A DNA stretch of 64,000 bases from CBDDBH01 sp965225625 (GTDB lineage Bacteria > Pseudomonadota > Gammaproteobacteria > JADZEE01), in assembly GCA_965225625.1 (NCBI GenBank), contig CBDDBH010000033.1:372001-436000 (forward strand), given 5' to 3'. The notes beneath the pieces are model-generated. The model was not told the DNA's origin. It did no database searches and worked only from the letters and a program-made list of their open reading frames with translations. Both the position numbers and the translations under genes were made by a program. The first letter of the stretch is position 1. Each line of letters opens with the position of its first letter. Below are positions 15,202 through 25,076 of the stretch, piece after piece.

Positions 15202-16818
15202 CTACAACATCCGCGCAAGCGCCGCTTTACTGACCTTGCGCGTAGGCGTAATCGGCATCGCATCGATCAGGACCAGTCGCTCGGGCCATTTCAATTTAGC
15301 AATATCGTGATCCGCCAAAAAACGACGCACATCGTCCAACGACAGGGCTGTGTCATCGTCACACACGGCAAACAGGCACGCTTTTTCACCCAACATCGGG
15401 TCCGGCATCGGGATGATGGCCGCTTCTCGAATTCCGGGATGGCCAGTCAGCAGAAGTTCGATATCCGCAGGGTTGTACTTGATTGCGCCGCGATTGATGA
15501 TGTCCTTCACGCGTCCGGTAATTCGCACATCGCCGCGCTCGTCGCTGACCGCCAGATCACCGGTTCGAAACCAGCCATCCGCGGTAAAAGCCGCGGCGTT
15601 GGCGTCCGCGTTGCCAAAATATTCCGGAATGACTGAACAACCGCGCACGTGGATCTCGCCCTCCTCGCCCGTGGACGCAAGCGTTTCGTCGCTCAGCACT
15701 ATCCGATGGGCCACCGCGGGCGTCGCCGCCCCCAAGCTGCCATGACGCACGTCCGCCGGCGCATCAAAAGGCGTGTGTAGTCCCATATACGTCTCGGACA
15801 TCCCCCACATTTGGCCGACCACCCCGTTTTCAAGCAGCACCTCGAAATCGTGTGCCAGTTGATACGGACATGCCGCACCGGAAACGGTCACATGCCGGAT
15901 CGATGATAAATCACGCTCGCGAAATCCCCCGGCGCTCAGGCAGGCCGCTATGTGGGCAGGGGCGAGAAACAACAAATCCGGTTTATATTCCTCGATAGCG
16001 TCAGCCAACATCGGCGGAGAAAAAGCCGGCATCAAGACATTGGTCGCACCGGCGCACAAGGTAAAATTAATGACACAAATACCAAACGCATGGGTAAACG
16101 GTGCGCCGGAAAGAACGCGGTCCTTGGCGGTAATGCCATAGATGGGCGCACACAAGCGATTATTAGACAGCATCGTATGATGATTGTGCACAACGGCCTT
16201 GGGCGCGGTTGACGTGCCCGAGGTGAAACACAGCAACGCCGGATCGCTGGCATCGGGCTTGCCCTGAGCAACCGGGAACTCCCCGTCGGCTATGCAATCG
16301 GATAACGCGATCGTACCGGTCGGCGCTTGCGTACCTGCGACAAGCACGTGCTCAATCGACGTTGGCTGACTGGCCAGATGCAACATTTCGGCAGGCGCGT
16401 CGTAGCCGTCACTGGCCGCGGCACAGATCACGACACGGGCGCGCCCATGCGCCAGCATCGGCTGCATATCGGCACGCCGCAATGGCATATGCAAAGTGCC
16501 CAGGACCGCACCGATCATGGTGACTGCATAATAAGCGAGTGCGAATTCAGGCAGGTTGGGCAGCTGGATGGCAACGACATCGCCCTTGGCTATCCCCAGT
16601 GTCGTTAACGCACCGGCAAGACGCCGTGCACGCCGGAATGTCTCGCTATAGGTGAGCGTCGCTCCAGCACCCATTAGCGCGGCGCGCTCAGGCGTGACCG
16701 TCGCCCAATGTTTGAGCAGCGACGCAACCGTGTCATCGGTCCAGTCGCCGCTGTGCAAATAGCCGGCGGCCACGGCAGCGTCAAAATTGAGAGTTACGTA
16801 CGGTTGCTGTTCAGCCAT
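15202..16818 (-). CDS. AMP-dependent acyl-CoA synthetase/ligase
   Basis: A 538-residue adenylate-forming enzyme that activates a carboxylate through an acyl-AMP. The ATP-binding P-loop is LLCFTSGTSTAPKAVVHNHH; other core motifs are GMSETYMG, GWFRTGDLAV and RVKDIINRGAIKYNP, with the C-terminal catalytic Lys in TPTRKVSKAAL. The overall pattern is nearest to aryl-acid ligases such as the 2,3-dihydroxybenzoate-AMP ligase group, so an aromatic or medium-chain acid is likely. ATG at 16818 is preferred over an upstream TTG. It is first in the minus-strand operon and divergent from the deacetylase-like gene. Confidence 0.9.
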   Translation of the reverse strand: MAEQQPYVTLNFDAAVAAGYLHSGDWTDDTVASLLKHWATVTPERAALMGAGATLTYSETFRRARRLAGALTTLGIAKGDVVAIQLPNLPEFALAYYAVTMIGAVLGTLHMPLRRADMQPMLAHGRARVVICAAASDGYDAPAEMLHLASQPTSIEHVLVAGTQAPTGTIALSDCIADGEFPVAQGKPDASDPALLCFTSGTSTAPKAVVHNHHTMLSNNRLCAPIYGITAKDRVLSGAPFTHAFGICVINFTLCAGATNVLMPAFSPPMLADAIEEYKPDLLFLAPAHIAACLSAGGFRERDLSSIRHVTVSGAACPYQLAHDFEVLLENGVVGQMWGMSETYMGLHTPFDAPADVRHGSLGAATPAVAHRIVLSDETLASTGEEGEIHVRGCSVIPEYFGNADANAAAFTADGWFRTGDLAVSDERGDVRITGRVKDIINRGAIKYNPADIELLLTGHPGIREAAIIPMPDPMLGEKACLFAVCDDDTALSLDDVRRFLADHDIAKLKWPERLVLIDAMPITPTRKVSKAALARML

Positions 16819-16976
16819 GTGCGGACCCAAACCGAATTAGCCAGGTGTGCTTGCGTTCAATACAACAGTGCGCTTATCTTGGATAATCTTGCCGCGAATA
16901 TCTACTGAATCCGCTTATCCCGGCCTGCGCTCGCGCGGCTGAGTTTGCCGCTCACGCCGCTTAATGAGGATACAAC

Positions 16977-17860
16977 ATGACCGACAACACTCTGGCGTGC
17001 TGCATTACTTTCGATTTCGACGGCATGTCTTCGTGGATCGGATCGGATAAGAGCAATAACCCCAGCATGATCTCTCGTGGCGAATTCGGTGCCGTGGCGC
17101 TGCCACGGATCCTGGCGCTGCTGCGTAACTACGACATCCCTCCAGCTTCGACATACCAGGCCACACCGCCTACGCTTTTCCGCCGCTAATTGAACAAATC
17201 GTGGATGCAGGTCACGAAATCGTTCATCACGGTTGGGTCCACGAGAATCCCGCCGAGCAGGATGCGGCTGGGGAGCGCCGTGTGTTGGAGTTGGGTCTGG
17301 AAGCACTGGAGCGGGTCGCACAGCGGCGCCCGGTTGGCTATCGTTCGCCTGCCTGGGATTTCAGCCCGCGCACCGTGGACATCCTCATCGAATACGGCTT
17401 CGAATATGATTCGAGCTGCATGGCCCACGACTTCAGTCCTTACTACCTGCGACATGGCGATCAATGGTCGCTCGACACGACGTATCAATTCGGCGAAGTC
17501 ACTCCGCTGGTGGAGATACCGGTTACCTGGGGACTAGACGATTTTCCTGTGTCCGAATTCGTTATGGGTTTGAATGCAGGGTTGCGGCCACCTTCGGAAG
17601 TCGAAGAAAGCTGGCGTGCCGATTTCGATTACGCGCTGGCCCATTGCGTGGACGGCGTTTTTACCCTGACCCTGCACCCGCAGACTATCGGCCGCGGTGG
17701 ACGCATGCATTTGTTGGCGAGACTGCTGGAGTATTTCGCCGGACATTCGGTCGAATTCAAAACGATGGCCGACGTGGCAGCACAGTGGCAGGCAGCCAAT
17801 CCACTACAGGACTGGAAGCAGGCGAATCCGCTGATGACCGGCGAGCACGCAATTAGCTGA
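16977..17860 (+). pseudogene. Polysaccharide-deacetylase-fold hydrolase (cyclic-imidase-like), interrupted by a frameshift
   Basis: Two frames together make one normal protein of about 290 residues. The first (16977 to a stop at 17187) has ITFDFDGMSSWI, SRGEFGAVALPRILALLRNY and DIPPA. The second continues FDIPGHTAYAFPPLIEQIV, HEIVHHGWVHENPA with the H-x3-H metal motif, and GYRSPAWDFSPRT to 17860. The switch lies at 17144-17149 and is repaired by one extra T. This pattern fits the subgroup of deacetylase-fold enzymes that includes cyclic imide hydrolases. The amidase just downstream could then open the half-amide product, a functional guess. Without the repair the gene is dead. Confidence 0.75.
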
Positions 17861-17875
17861 CAACGAGGAGCAAGC

Positions 17876-19300
17876 ATGTCTAAAGAATTATGTTACCTGT
17901 CCGCGAACGAGGCGATTGAGCGTTTCAAATCGCGTGAGTTGTCCCCGGTCGAATTATTACAGGCGTTGATCGAACGCGCCGAGCAGGTCGAACCGACCAT
18001 CAACGCCTTTGCGTTCACTTATTTCGATGAAGCCATGGATCTGGCAAAGGTAGCGGAAAAAGCCTACGCCAATGGCAGCGCCCGAGCATTGGAAGGCGTG
18101 CCGATTGCAATAAAGGACGCAACCAGCATCAAGGGCAAGATCACGACGTTCGGTTCGCTGCTGCTGAAAGATGCGGTGGCCGACCATACCGATCCTTTGA
18201 CCGAGCGGGTAATCGCGGCCGGCGGCATCGTTCACGCTACCACCAAAGTGCCCGAATTTCTGATGGCCTCGGCAACCGTCTCACGTCAGTGGGGTATTAC
18301 TTACAATCCGTGGAACACGGATTACACCCCGGGCGGCTCTTCAGGGGGTTCCGGCGCTTCGCTGGCCGCCGGCACAACGACGCTTGCCAGCGGCACCGAT
18401 ATGGCCGGCTCAATCCGCATTCCATCGGCGCAAAACGGCGTCGTCGGCTTCAAACCACCGTATGGTCGCGTACCGCAATATCCCCCGATTAATCTCAACG
18501 CCTACTCACACGACGGCCCACTCGCCAGAACCGTCGCCGACGCGCTGCTGTTTGAAAACATCATTGCCGGACCGCATCCCGTCGACATCGCGAGTATCCA
18601 TCCCAAATACGAGATCCCGACCAGCTTCGACGACATCAAAGGCATGCGTATCGGCTATTCCGTGGATTTCGGCCATCGCATTGTCGACCACGACATTGCG
18701 GCCAATATGCACAAGGCGCTGGATGTCTTTCTCTCACTCGGCGCCATTGTCGAAGAGGTCGATCTCGGCTGGACTGATCAATGCAGGGAAACCGCGATCA
18801 CCCACATCATGTTCATTACCGCGAATACCGGACGACATTTATTGTCTGAGATCTGGGATCCTGAGCTGTTGACGCCCTACGCGCGCTTATTCTTCGACAA
18901 AGCTGAGCAAGTCACCAAAAACGAATTCTATGCCGCAAAGCTGCACGAGACCGTGATGTATCAACAACTGAGTGCGATGTTTGCGGATCATGATCTGCTG
19001 ATTTGCCCGACCATGACCATCGCCAGCTTCCGCCCCGATTTCGATTACGCTTTGCATGGTCTGGAGATAAACGGCGAGTCAGTCGACCCGCTGTTAGGGG
19101 AATGCATGACCTATTTCTTTAATACCCTGAGTCGCTGCCCGGTACTGGCGGTGCCATCCGGCCATGACCGAAACAACGTCCCGACCGGGATCCAGTTAGT
19201 CGGCCGGACCTTCGACGATGCCACCGTCTTTCGCGCGGGAACGGCCTACGAAGCCGCGCAATCCGGCTTCATCAATGCAGACAACGCGCCGGACTTTTAG
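17876..19300 (+). CDS. Amidase signature family hydrolase
   Basis: A 474-residue amidase-signature enzyme. The catalytic triad is readable with exact family spacing: Lys80 in GVPIAIKD, cis-Ser155 in TPGGSSGGSGAS and nucleophile Ser179 in DMAGSIRIPSA. These correspond to Lys142/Ser217/Ser241 of fatty acid amide hydrolase. AGGAG lies before the ATG, 15 bases after the deacetylase-like gene, so the two are co-transcribed. Members hydrolyse amides of many types; with a cyclic-imidase-like neighbour a half-amide is a plausible substrate. It converges with the sulfatase gene. Confidence 0.9.
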   Translation: MSKELCYLSANEAIERFKSRELSPVELLQALIERAEQVEPTINAFAFTYFDEAMDLAKVAEKAYANGSARALEGVPIAIKDATSIKGKITTFGSLLLKDAVADHTDPLTERVIAAGGIVHATTKVPEFLMASATVSRQWGITYNPWNTDYTPGGSSGGSGASLAAGTTTLASGTDMAGSIRIPSAQNGVVGFKPPYGRVPQYPPINLNAYSHDGPLARTVADALLFENIIAGPHPVDIASIHPKYEIPTSFDDIKGMRIGYSVDFGHRIVDHDIAANMHKALDVFLSLGAIVEEVDLGWTDQCRETAITHIMFITANTGRHLLSEIWDPELLTPYARLFFDKAEQVTKNEFYAAKLHETVMYQQLSAMFADHDLLICPTMTIASFRPDFDYALHGLEINGESVDPLLGECMTYFFNTLSRCPVLAVPSGHDRNNVPTGIQLVGRTFDDATVFRAGTAYEAAQSGFINADNAPDF

Positions 19301-19312
19301 CGCTACAGTCGC

Positions 19313-20872
19313 TCAGAGTCCTTCCACGAATGCCGGCTTTATATCGGTACGCGTCGTCCACGCATCGCCGTAGATTTGCTTGAATACCTGCGGCCGATCA
19401 ACGCTGCCCTTGGCGGTGCCGCCCTGCCAAAGATCGAACTCAGACTCAGCGTATTCGGCAAAGAAGTTTTTTAGCCGCGCTTGCAGCTCTTTGATAACGC
19501 CGGCGTATTCGCTGTTATGGGAGAGATTGTTGTGTTGTTCAGGATCGGCATCCATATCGTATAGCGCTTGTTCACCGGTGCCCGCCAAGCGCTGCCAGTA
19601 GGCGAACCGGTTTGTGCGCACACCGCGCGTTTCCTCTTGTTCGAAAAAAACGGCTTCACGCTTCGTCGCGTCAGAGCTGTTGCTAAGCAAGCCTGCAAAG
19701 CTCCGCCCCGGGCTGCCTTCCACCCGCACACTGCCGTAGCCCACGTAGTCCAGAATGGTCGGCATGAGATCGTATTGGCCGATTAACGCATCTCGTACCT
19801 GGCCTGGGGCTATGCGCCCGGGATGCCGCACGATCAAGGGGATCCGCATGACGGCTTCATAGGGACTCGACGGCGTGGTGACAATAGTGTGCGCCCACAA
19901 TCCGTATTGCCCGTAAAAATTGCCCTGATCGCTCGAATAGATCACCAATGTGTTTTCCGCCAGACCTTTGCGTTGTAATGCCTCCAGTACCCGGCCCACG
20001 CCATCGTCAACCAGTGTATTTTGCGAAGCGGCGTTGGCCATGGTTTCCGCATCGTTGTGCATCAAGGCGATCCGCGATATAGCCCAGTTACGGAAATCCA
20101 CCGCTGGATCGAAAACCGGCCCGCGGATCTGAGCGACGATATCAGGATGCAGCGGCGTGCGCGGGAACGACTTTAAATCACGCCCCAGGTAATCGTTGTA
20201 GTAGCGGTTGCGCGCTGGTCCCAGATTCGTCGGCGGGTTCATGTACGGCCCGTCGTAGTTGAGTTGCAAGTAAAAGGGCTGCTTGCCGTCATGCGTTTCG
20301 ATGAAATCCACGGCCAGATCGGTGAAATGGTCAACGATATGTTGATCTTTTACACGGTACTGCTTGTCGTTCGTAATGATGGTGTTATCCCAGAAATCAA
20401 CCGTGTGGCCCACAGGAAACGTCACCCAGTGATCGAAACCAATCGCGGGTTTCCAAGGTTGACCCAAATGCCACTTGCCGATCATTGCGGTCTTATAGCC
20501 TCGATGCTTTAAGGTCTGCGGCAAAGTGCGAAATTCCTGCACCGCGACCCATTCGCGTGGCCAATCAGCAAGCATGTGATCGTTCAGCCAGCTGTGCACG
20601 CCGTGCTGCGAGGGCATCAATCCGGTCATAAGCGTCGCGCGCGTGGCGGAACACATGCCATTAACGGCATAAGCGCGGTTGAACTTGACGCCATCTCTGG
20701 CGAGTTGATCGATGTTCGGCGTGGCGATATCGGGGTTGCCATAGGTCGCCAGCAGTGTCGCCGCCTGATTGTCCGATAATATGAACAATACGTTGTATCG
20801 CGGCGCCTCTGCAGCGCCGGCGACTAACGGCAGCACCGCTAACAGCGCCGCAACGCAGAGTTTTTTCGACAT
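19313..20872 (-). CDS. Sulfatase, Cys-type, exported
   Basis: A 519-residue type I sulfatase with a signal peptide ending near AGAAEA. The formylglycine site is MCSATRATLMTG with Cys74, the CxAxR variant of CxPxR. Metal-site segments are ILSDNQ (Asp34, Asn35), where many family members have two Asp, and IYSSDQGNFYGQYGLW, where Asp-Gln replaces the frequent Asp-His/Asn. Such variants occur in active subfamilies, so activity is not excluded. A formylglycine-generating enzyme must be encoded elsewhere. The ATG overlaps the amidohydrolase stop by one base (TGATG). The substrate could be an aryl or alkyl sulfate. Confidence 0.87.
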   Translation of the reverse strand: MSKKLCVAALLAVLPLVAGAAEAPRYNVLFILSDNQAATLLATYGNPDIATPNIDQLARDGVKFNRAYAVNGMCSATRATLMTGLMPSQHGVHSWLNDHMLADWPREWVAVQEFRTLPQTLKHRGYKTAMIGKWHLGQPWKPAIGFDHWVTFPVGHTVDFWDNTIITNDKQYRVKDQHIVDHFTDLAVDFIETHDGKQPFYLQLNYDGPYMNPPTNLGPARNRYYNDYLGRDLKSFPRTPLHPDIVAQIRGPVFDPAVDFRNWAISRIALMHNDAETMANAASQNTLVDDGVGRVLEALQRKGLAENTLVIYSSDQGNFYGQYGLWAHTIVTTPSSPYEAVMRIPLIVRHPGRIAPGQVRDALIGQYDLMPTILDYVGYGSVRVEGSPGRSFAGLLSNSSDATKREAVFFEQEETRGVRTNRFAYWQRLAGTGEQALYDMDADPEQHNNLSHNSEYAGVIKELQARLKNFFAEYAESEFDLWQGGTAKGSVDRPQVFKQIYGDAWTTRTDIKPAFVEGL

Positions 20873-22578
20873 CACAATTCCCCTCCATCGTATGCAGTTT
20901 CACCACCGACCATGGTGCGCATGACTTTGGTATTCGGTAACGCGTCGAGTTCACAGGTCAACGGATTCTGATCGACCACGATCACGTCCGCATGATTACC
21001 GGACTGCAGCGTGCCGACGCCATCCCAACCAATGACGCGCGCCGCATCACGCGTCCACATCAATAACGCCTGCTCTCGTGTAATCGCATGCTGCGAGAGG
21101 CGATGGCCGCTGCCGCACAGTTCACAGGTTTCGGCAAGTTGAATTTGTTCGAAGATATTGGAGGGTCCCCAATCACAACAACCGCTGACCGGCACGCCAG
21201 CGTCCATATAGCGTTTAAACGGTACCAGATCGTTCCAGATGTGCTCGCCGATGCGCTCGGCGTACATATCGCCTTTACCCCATCCAAATCCCTTACTGCT
21301 GGTGAACCGGCAGCCCATCTCGCCCAGCCGTTTGATATCGGAATCTCGGATGATAATTGCATGCTGGATGATCCAGTCGCGCTGCTTGCTGGTGTATTGT
21401 TCCAGGTGCGGTTCGACGGAATCGTAAAAGTCTTCATAATCCAGCGGTACCGCCAGCACCAAGTTCAAACGCAGATCATTTTCGACGCAGAATTTGACCG
21501 CCTCTTCCTCTATCCACTTTGGCTGCAGCAGTCGGCCGGTTGTCAGACGGCCATAGGGATCGTGGAACGGCGCGCGCTGACGCATCAGGCCCGGCCAACA
21601 CGGACCGCTGCGCCCGACCGTGACGCCGTTTATTTTGAGCATGTCGTCATCGAGCGAGGTCATGGCCTGCATGCGCTGCATGTCGGCAAGCAGTTGCTCG
21701 TGCGTCGGCTGATAATAAGGATCCATCGGGTTACAAAGATCGTAAGTTGCATAGCAGCGCATCTTTAGCTCGCCCGCGGCACGCAGCGACTGATACGCTT
21801 CAATGTTCGCAAAGTTCATGCAATGGCCTTCGTAGCCACTGGTAACACCGCGTTTTAAACGTCGCGGTTCCTCAAAGCGTATTCCGAACTCCCAAAGCGA
21901 ATCGGGCGGCGGCGGGAGGTTTTTCAGTACTTGCAACCAATAGGGATCGTAATTATAGAGCTGGGTCACGCTACCAAAACACAGACCCGTAGGGATTCCA
22001 TAGTCGTCCTTGTCGATCCACACGTCGCAGACACGCTCGGGCAGAAGATGGGTAATACCCAACGTCTGCAGCGCAAGACTGTTAAATGTCGCCGCGTCTG
22101 GAACTCGTGGGCCGGGCGGGATCAGACAAACGGGATGTTGGTCAGTCGCACGGTCCAAAATATGACGATCCGGCAACTCGCCTTCAACCAGATCGCGATA
22201 AGAACGGCGAACGAAATAGTATGGCTCGCCGACGCACGACAGAAATATCCACTGACCGGCAGGCAGTTGCTCCGCACGAGCCTTGACCCGCGCTACGATT
22301 TCATCGTGATCACGCGCATCAGTGATATCCACCAACCCTGCATCCCAAGCACCGAAGTGCACCAGATGCGAATGCGAATCTATAAAACCCGGCATGACCG
22401 TCGCACCCTGCACATCAACCTTTTCCGCACCGCCGCCGGCAAGTGAGCGCATGTCGTTTTCACTGCCCAGGGCAGCCACCTTGCCGTGCTCCAACACAAT
22501 CGCCTCCTGCGGCGCGCTGACGCCGTCGCAAGGCAATACCGTCCCCCCGAATAGCAAAGTTTTGCGCGGATTATTCAT
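20872..22578 (-). CDS. Amidohydrolase family 3 protein (YtcJ-like)
   Basis: A 568-residue metal-dependent hydrolase of the amidohydrolase superfamily. It has the small N-terminal beta-sandwich (LLFGGTVLPCDGVSAPQEAI), then VMPGFIDSHSHLVHFG with the metal-binding HxH, and returns to the sandwich at GNHADVIVVDQNPLTC. Length and layout match the YtcJ/exoenzyme-regulatory group, whose members hydrolyse C-N bonds of diverse compounds. It lies between the molybdenum hydroxylase and sulfatase genes and its stop overlaps the sulfatase start, so the three are one operon. The true substrate is unknown. Confidence 0.85.
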   Translation of the reverse strand: MNNPRKTLLFGGTVLPCDGVSAPQEAIVLEHGKVAALGSENDMRSLAGGGAEKVDVQGATVMPGFIDSHSHLVHFGAWDAGLVDITDARDHDEIVARVKARAEQLPAGQWIFLSCVGEPYYFVRRSYRDLVEGELPDRHILDRATDQHPVCLIPPGPRVPDAATFNSLALQTLGITHLLPERVCDVWIDKDDYGIPTGLCFGSVTQLYNYDPYWLQVLKNLPPPPDSLWEFGIRFEEPRRLKRGVTSGYEGHCMNFANIEAYQSLRAAGELKMRCYATYDLCNPMDPYYQPTHEQLLADMQRMQAMTSLDDDMLKINGVTVGRSGPCWPGLMRQRAPFHDPYGRLTTGRLLQPKWIEEEAVKFCVENDLRLNLVLAVPLDYEDFYDSVEPHLEQYTSKQRDWIIQHAIIIRDSDIKRLGEMGCRFTSSKGFGWGKGDMYAERIGEHIWNDLVPFKRYMDAGVPVSGCCDWGPSNIFEQIQLAETCELCGSGHRLSQHAITREQALLMWTRDAARVIGWDGVGTLQSGNHADVIVVDQNPLTCELDALPNTKVMRTMVGGETAYDGGEL

Positions 22579-22616
22579 TCGGATTATCTCGCTGTGTTAA
22601 CACTGCTTTTGCGGTA

Positions 22617-24938
22617 CTAGCGCTCGGCCAGCAACGCCCCCAATACGCGTTCGCCGGTCAGCGGGATTTCGTCGATGCGCACTCCGGTTGCATGAAAGAT
22701 GGCGTTGGTCATCGCCGGCGCAATACCGACCAGAGATGATTCCGCGATGCCTTTGGCGCCAAACGGGCCCTGGGGATGGGGTTGTTCGACAATAATGGAT
22801 TGTATGTTCGGCGGGCTGTCGGCGAATCCGGGAACCTTGTAGTCCATCAGCGTGGGATTAACGAGGTGCCCACCTTCCCACAACAGCTCTTCCATCAGCG
22901 CGTAGCCCATGCCCTGTACAACCCCGCCTTCGATTTGGCCTTCTACCGCGGCCGGGTTGATGGCTTTGCCAACATCGTGCGCCGCCCACGCTTGGGTAAC
23001 TTCGATCCCGCCGGTAAGCTCATCAATAGTCAGCTCTACGATTTGTGCGCCAAATGTGTTCGCGCCCACCGCGTAGCCTTCCTCACTGGCAGCGCGTTTC
23101 GGATCGTAGTCCAGCGGTTGATAGGTCCAGGTGTGTGCAGCGTGGATCTCGCCGCCGCCCTTGAACAGGGACCAACCGCAAATATCTTGAAAACCGACTG
23201 CGCGACCCGGCATGCCCTTGACCTGTACCTGCCCACCGGGCTGCAGTTCCAGATCCTCGGCCGCGCATTCGAGCATCGCGCCGGCGGCTTCCAGGATCTG
23301 TTCGCGCGCGCCCACTGAGGCTTCCCACACCGCGCGTCCTACCATGAAAGTCGTGCGACTGCCGGATGTCTTGAAGTTATGCGGCGACGCGTCGGTATCG
23401 GGACGCACATAATTGATGCGATCCATGGGCACGCCCAATACGCCCGAGCAGATCTGCGCGAGCGCCGTATCGGCGCCTTCACCGATATCGACAGCACCAC
23501 AACTGACCGACACACTGCCGTCCTCTAGCAACCGCACATCGGCGCTGGCGCCGAGTATTCCGCAGATATGCCACACCGCTGCCACGCCAATTCCCGTGCG
23601 CTTGCCATTCGTTGCTTCCACGGAAGCATTGCGACGCGTATTCCAATCGGCTGCATCGCGCACCTTTTCCAAACACTCTGTCAGAGAACCAACTTCAATC
23701 GTGGTACCACCTAACCAGGGATCGCCGGTTTGCATCGCATTTTTGATGCGCAAATCGATAGGATCGATGTCCAGCTTGGCTGCGAGATCGTCAAGCTGAC
23801 TTTCTCCGGCGAAAGTCGCCTGCGGATTTCCGAAACCGCGAAAGGCGCCGCCGCGCAGGCGGTTGGTATAAACCGCGCGGCCGCTGGCGCGCTGATGCGG
23901 AACGCGATAGGGGCCACCGATGCGATTCAGTGCAAACGCAAGCACGGCCGGACTTTCGTCGGCATACGCGCCGGCGTCCAGTAACACCTGCGCTTCGCGC
24001 GCGACCAGGGTGCCATCACTTTTGGCCCCTGTTTTTAAGCGGATGGTGCCGCGATGACGCGACTTCATCATGCACATATCTTCGTCACGACTCAGCGTTA
24101 CCCGCACCGGGCGCCGGCTGCGTTGCGCCAGCTTGGCCGCCAAGGGTTCGACGGTGTATTCATACTTGGCGCCGAAGCCGCCGCCAACCATGGGCACGAT
24201 GGCGCGCACTTTGGCGTTGGGAACCTCCAGTGCTTCGGCCACGGCAGTTTGCATCCCGGACAAGCCTTGCACCGAGCCCCAAACGGTGACATTGCCGTTC
24301 CAATCCACTTCCGCAAGCGCCGAACACGGCTCCATATACATATGTTGCTGCGCCGGCACTACATATTCACCCTCGACGATGACGTCGCATTCGGCCCACG
24401 CCGCGTCGACGTCGCCCTGGCTAAACTCGATGAACGCATTGACGTTTTTCTCGGTCGCCGGCGGGATCAGCTTGGCGTATTCGGCATAGTCCTCGTGCAA
24501 TACTGGCGCGTCCGGCGCCAGCGCTTCGTCGACCTCCATAACAAACGGAAGTTCTTCGTAATCCACGACAATAAGCTTGGCCGCCGCCTGTGCGCTGTCA
24601 AGATCATCAGCGGCTACGGCGGCCACCGGCTCGCCGATGTAGCGCACGCGGCCCCGCGCTAACGGGTGTTCATCCTTTACAAACGACCCGAATCGATGGG
24701 CAGTAAAGTCATCAGCAGTAATCACAGCATGTACACCGCGGAGCGCCGCCGCAGCGCTGGTGTCATAACCCAGGATACGGGCGTGGGCGTGCGGGCTGCG
24801 CAACACGGCTCCATAAAGCATACCGGGACGCTTGATATCGTCGGTATACAAAGCCCGGCCGGTAATTTTCTCAGCGCCTTCCAGCCTTGGAACAGATGTT
24901 CCGACAACGTCGCCGATGGGTTGCGTGGAATCTGTCAT
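22617..24938 (-). CDS. Molybdopterin-binding large subunit, xanthine dehydrogenase/CO dehydrogenase family
   Basis: A 773-residue MoCo hydroxylase subunit. It begins VGTSVPRLEGAEKITGRALY and shows MVGGGFGAKYEY, LRGGAFRGFGNPQ and GPFGAKGIAESSL with the catalytic Glu region. I chose ATG 24938, preceded by AGGGAGA, and rejected a longer reading frame to 25247 that runs across the divergent promoter. Partners of this family (2Fe-2S and FAD subunits) are not adjacent, so the electron path is unclear. It is first in an operon with an amidohydrolase and sulfatase, divergent from a C-N hydrolysis operon. Hydroxylation of an N-heterocycle is an attractive guess. Confidence 0.9.
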   Translation of the reverse strand: MTDSTQPIGDVVGTSVPRLEGAEKITGRALYTDDIKRPGMLYGAVLRSPHAHARILGYDTSAAAALRGVHAVITADDFTAHRFGSFVKDEHPLARGRVRYIGEPVAAVAADDLDSAQAAAKLIVVDYEELPFVMEVDEALAPDAPVLHEDYAEYAKLIPPATEKNVNAFIEFSQGDVDAAWAECDVIVEGEYVVPAQQHMYMEPCSALAEVDWNGNVTVWGSVQGLSGMQTAVAEALEVPNAKVRAIVPMVGGGFGAKYEYTVEPLAAKLAQRSRRPVRVTLSRDEDMCMMKSRHRGTIRLKTGAKSDGTLVAREAQVLLDAGAYADESPAVLAFALNRIGGPYRVPHQRASGRAVYTNRLRGGAFRGFGNPQATFAGESQLDDLAAKLDIDPIDLRIKNAMQTGDPWLGGTTIEVGSLTECLEKVRDAADWNTRRNASVEATNGKRTGIGVAAVWHICGILGASADVRLLEDGSVSVSCGAVDIGEGADTALAQICSGVLGVPMDRINYVRPDTDASPHNFKTSGSRTTFMVGRAVWEASVGAREQILEAAGAMLECAAEDLELQPGGQVQVKGMPGRAVGFQDICGWSLFKGGGEIHAAHTWTYQPLDYDPKRAASEEGYAVGANTFGAQIVELTIDELTGGIEVTQAWAAHDVGKAINPAAVEGQIEGGVVQGMGYALMEELLWEGGHLVNPTLMDYKVPGFADSPPNIQSIIVEQPHPQGPFGAKGIAESSLVGIAPAMTNAIFHATGVRIDEIPLTGERVLGALLAER

Positions 24939-25076
24939 TGTTTGTTCTCCCTGCTGCGCACAGAATAATGGAAGAGTCATTCGAGCGCGATTATTACGTC
25001 TGTGGGCAGGTAGAAATAGTTGGACCTGAGCGCGCCGAATTCGTAATGTGTGCAATTGCCTAAGGAGAAGAAAAAA

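Noticed and set aside
24054..24662. A 202-codon plus-strand open frame
   Set aside because: It is antisense to the molybdenum hydroxylase large subunit and has no ribosome-binding site or family resemblance.
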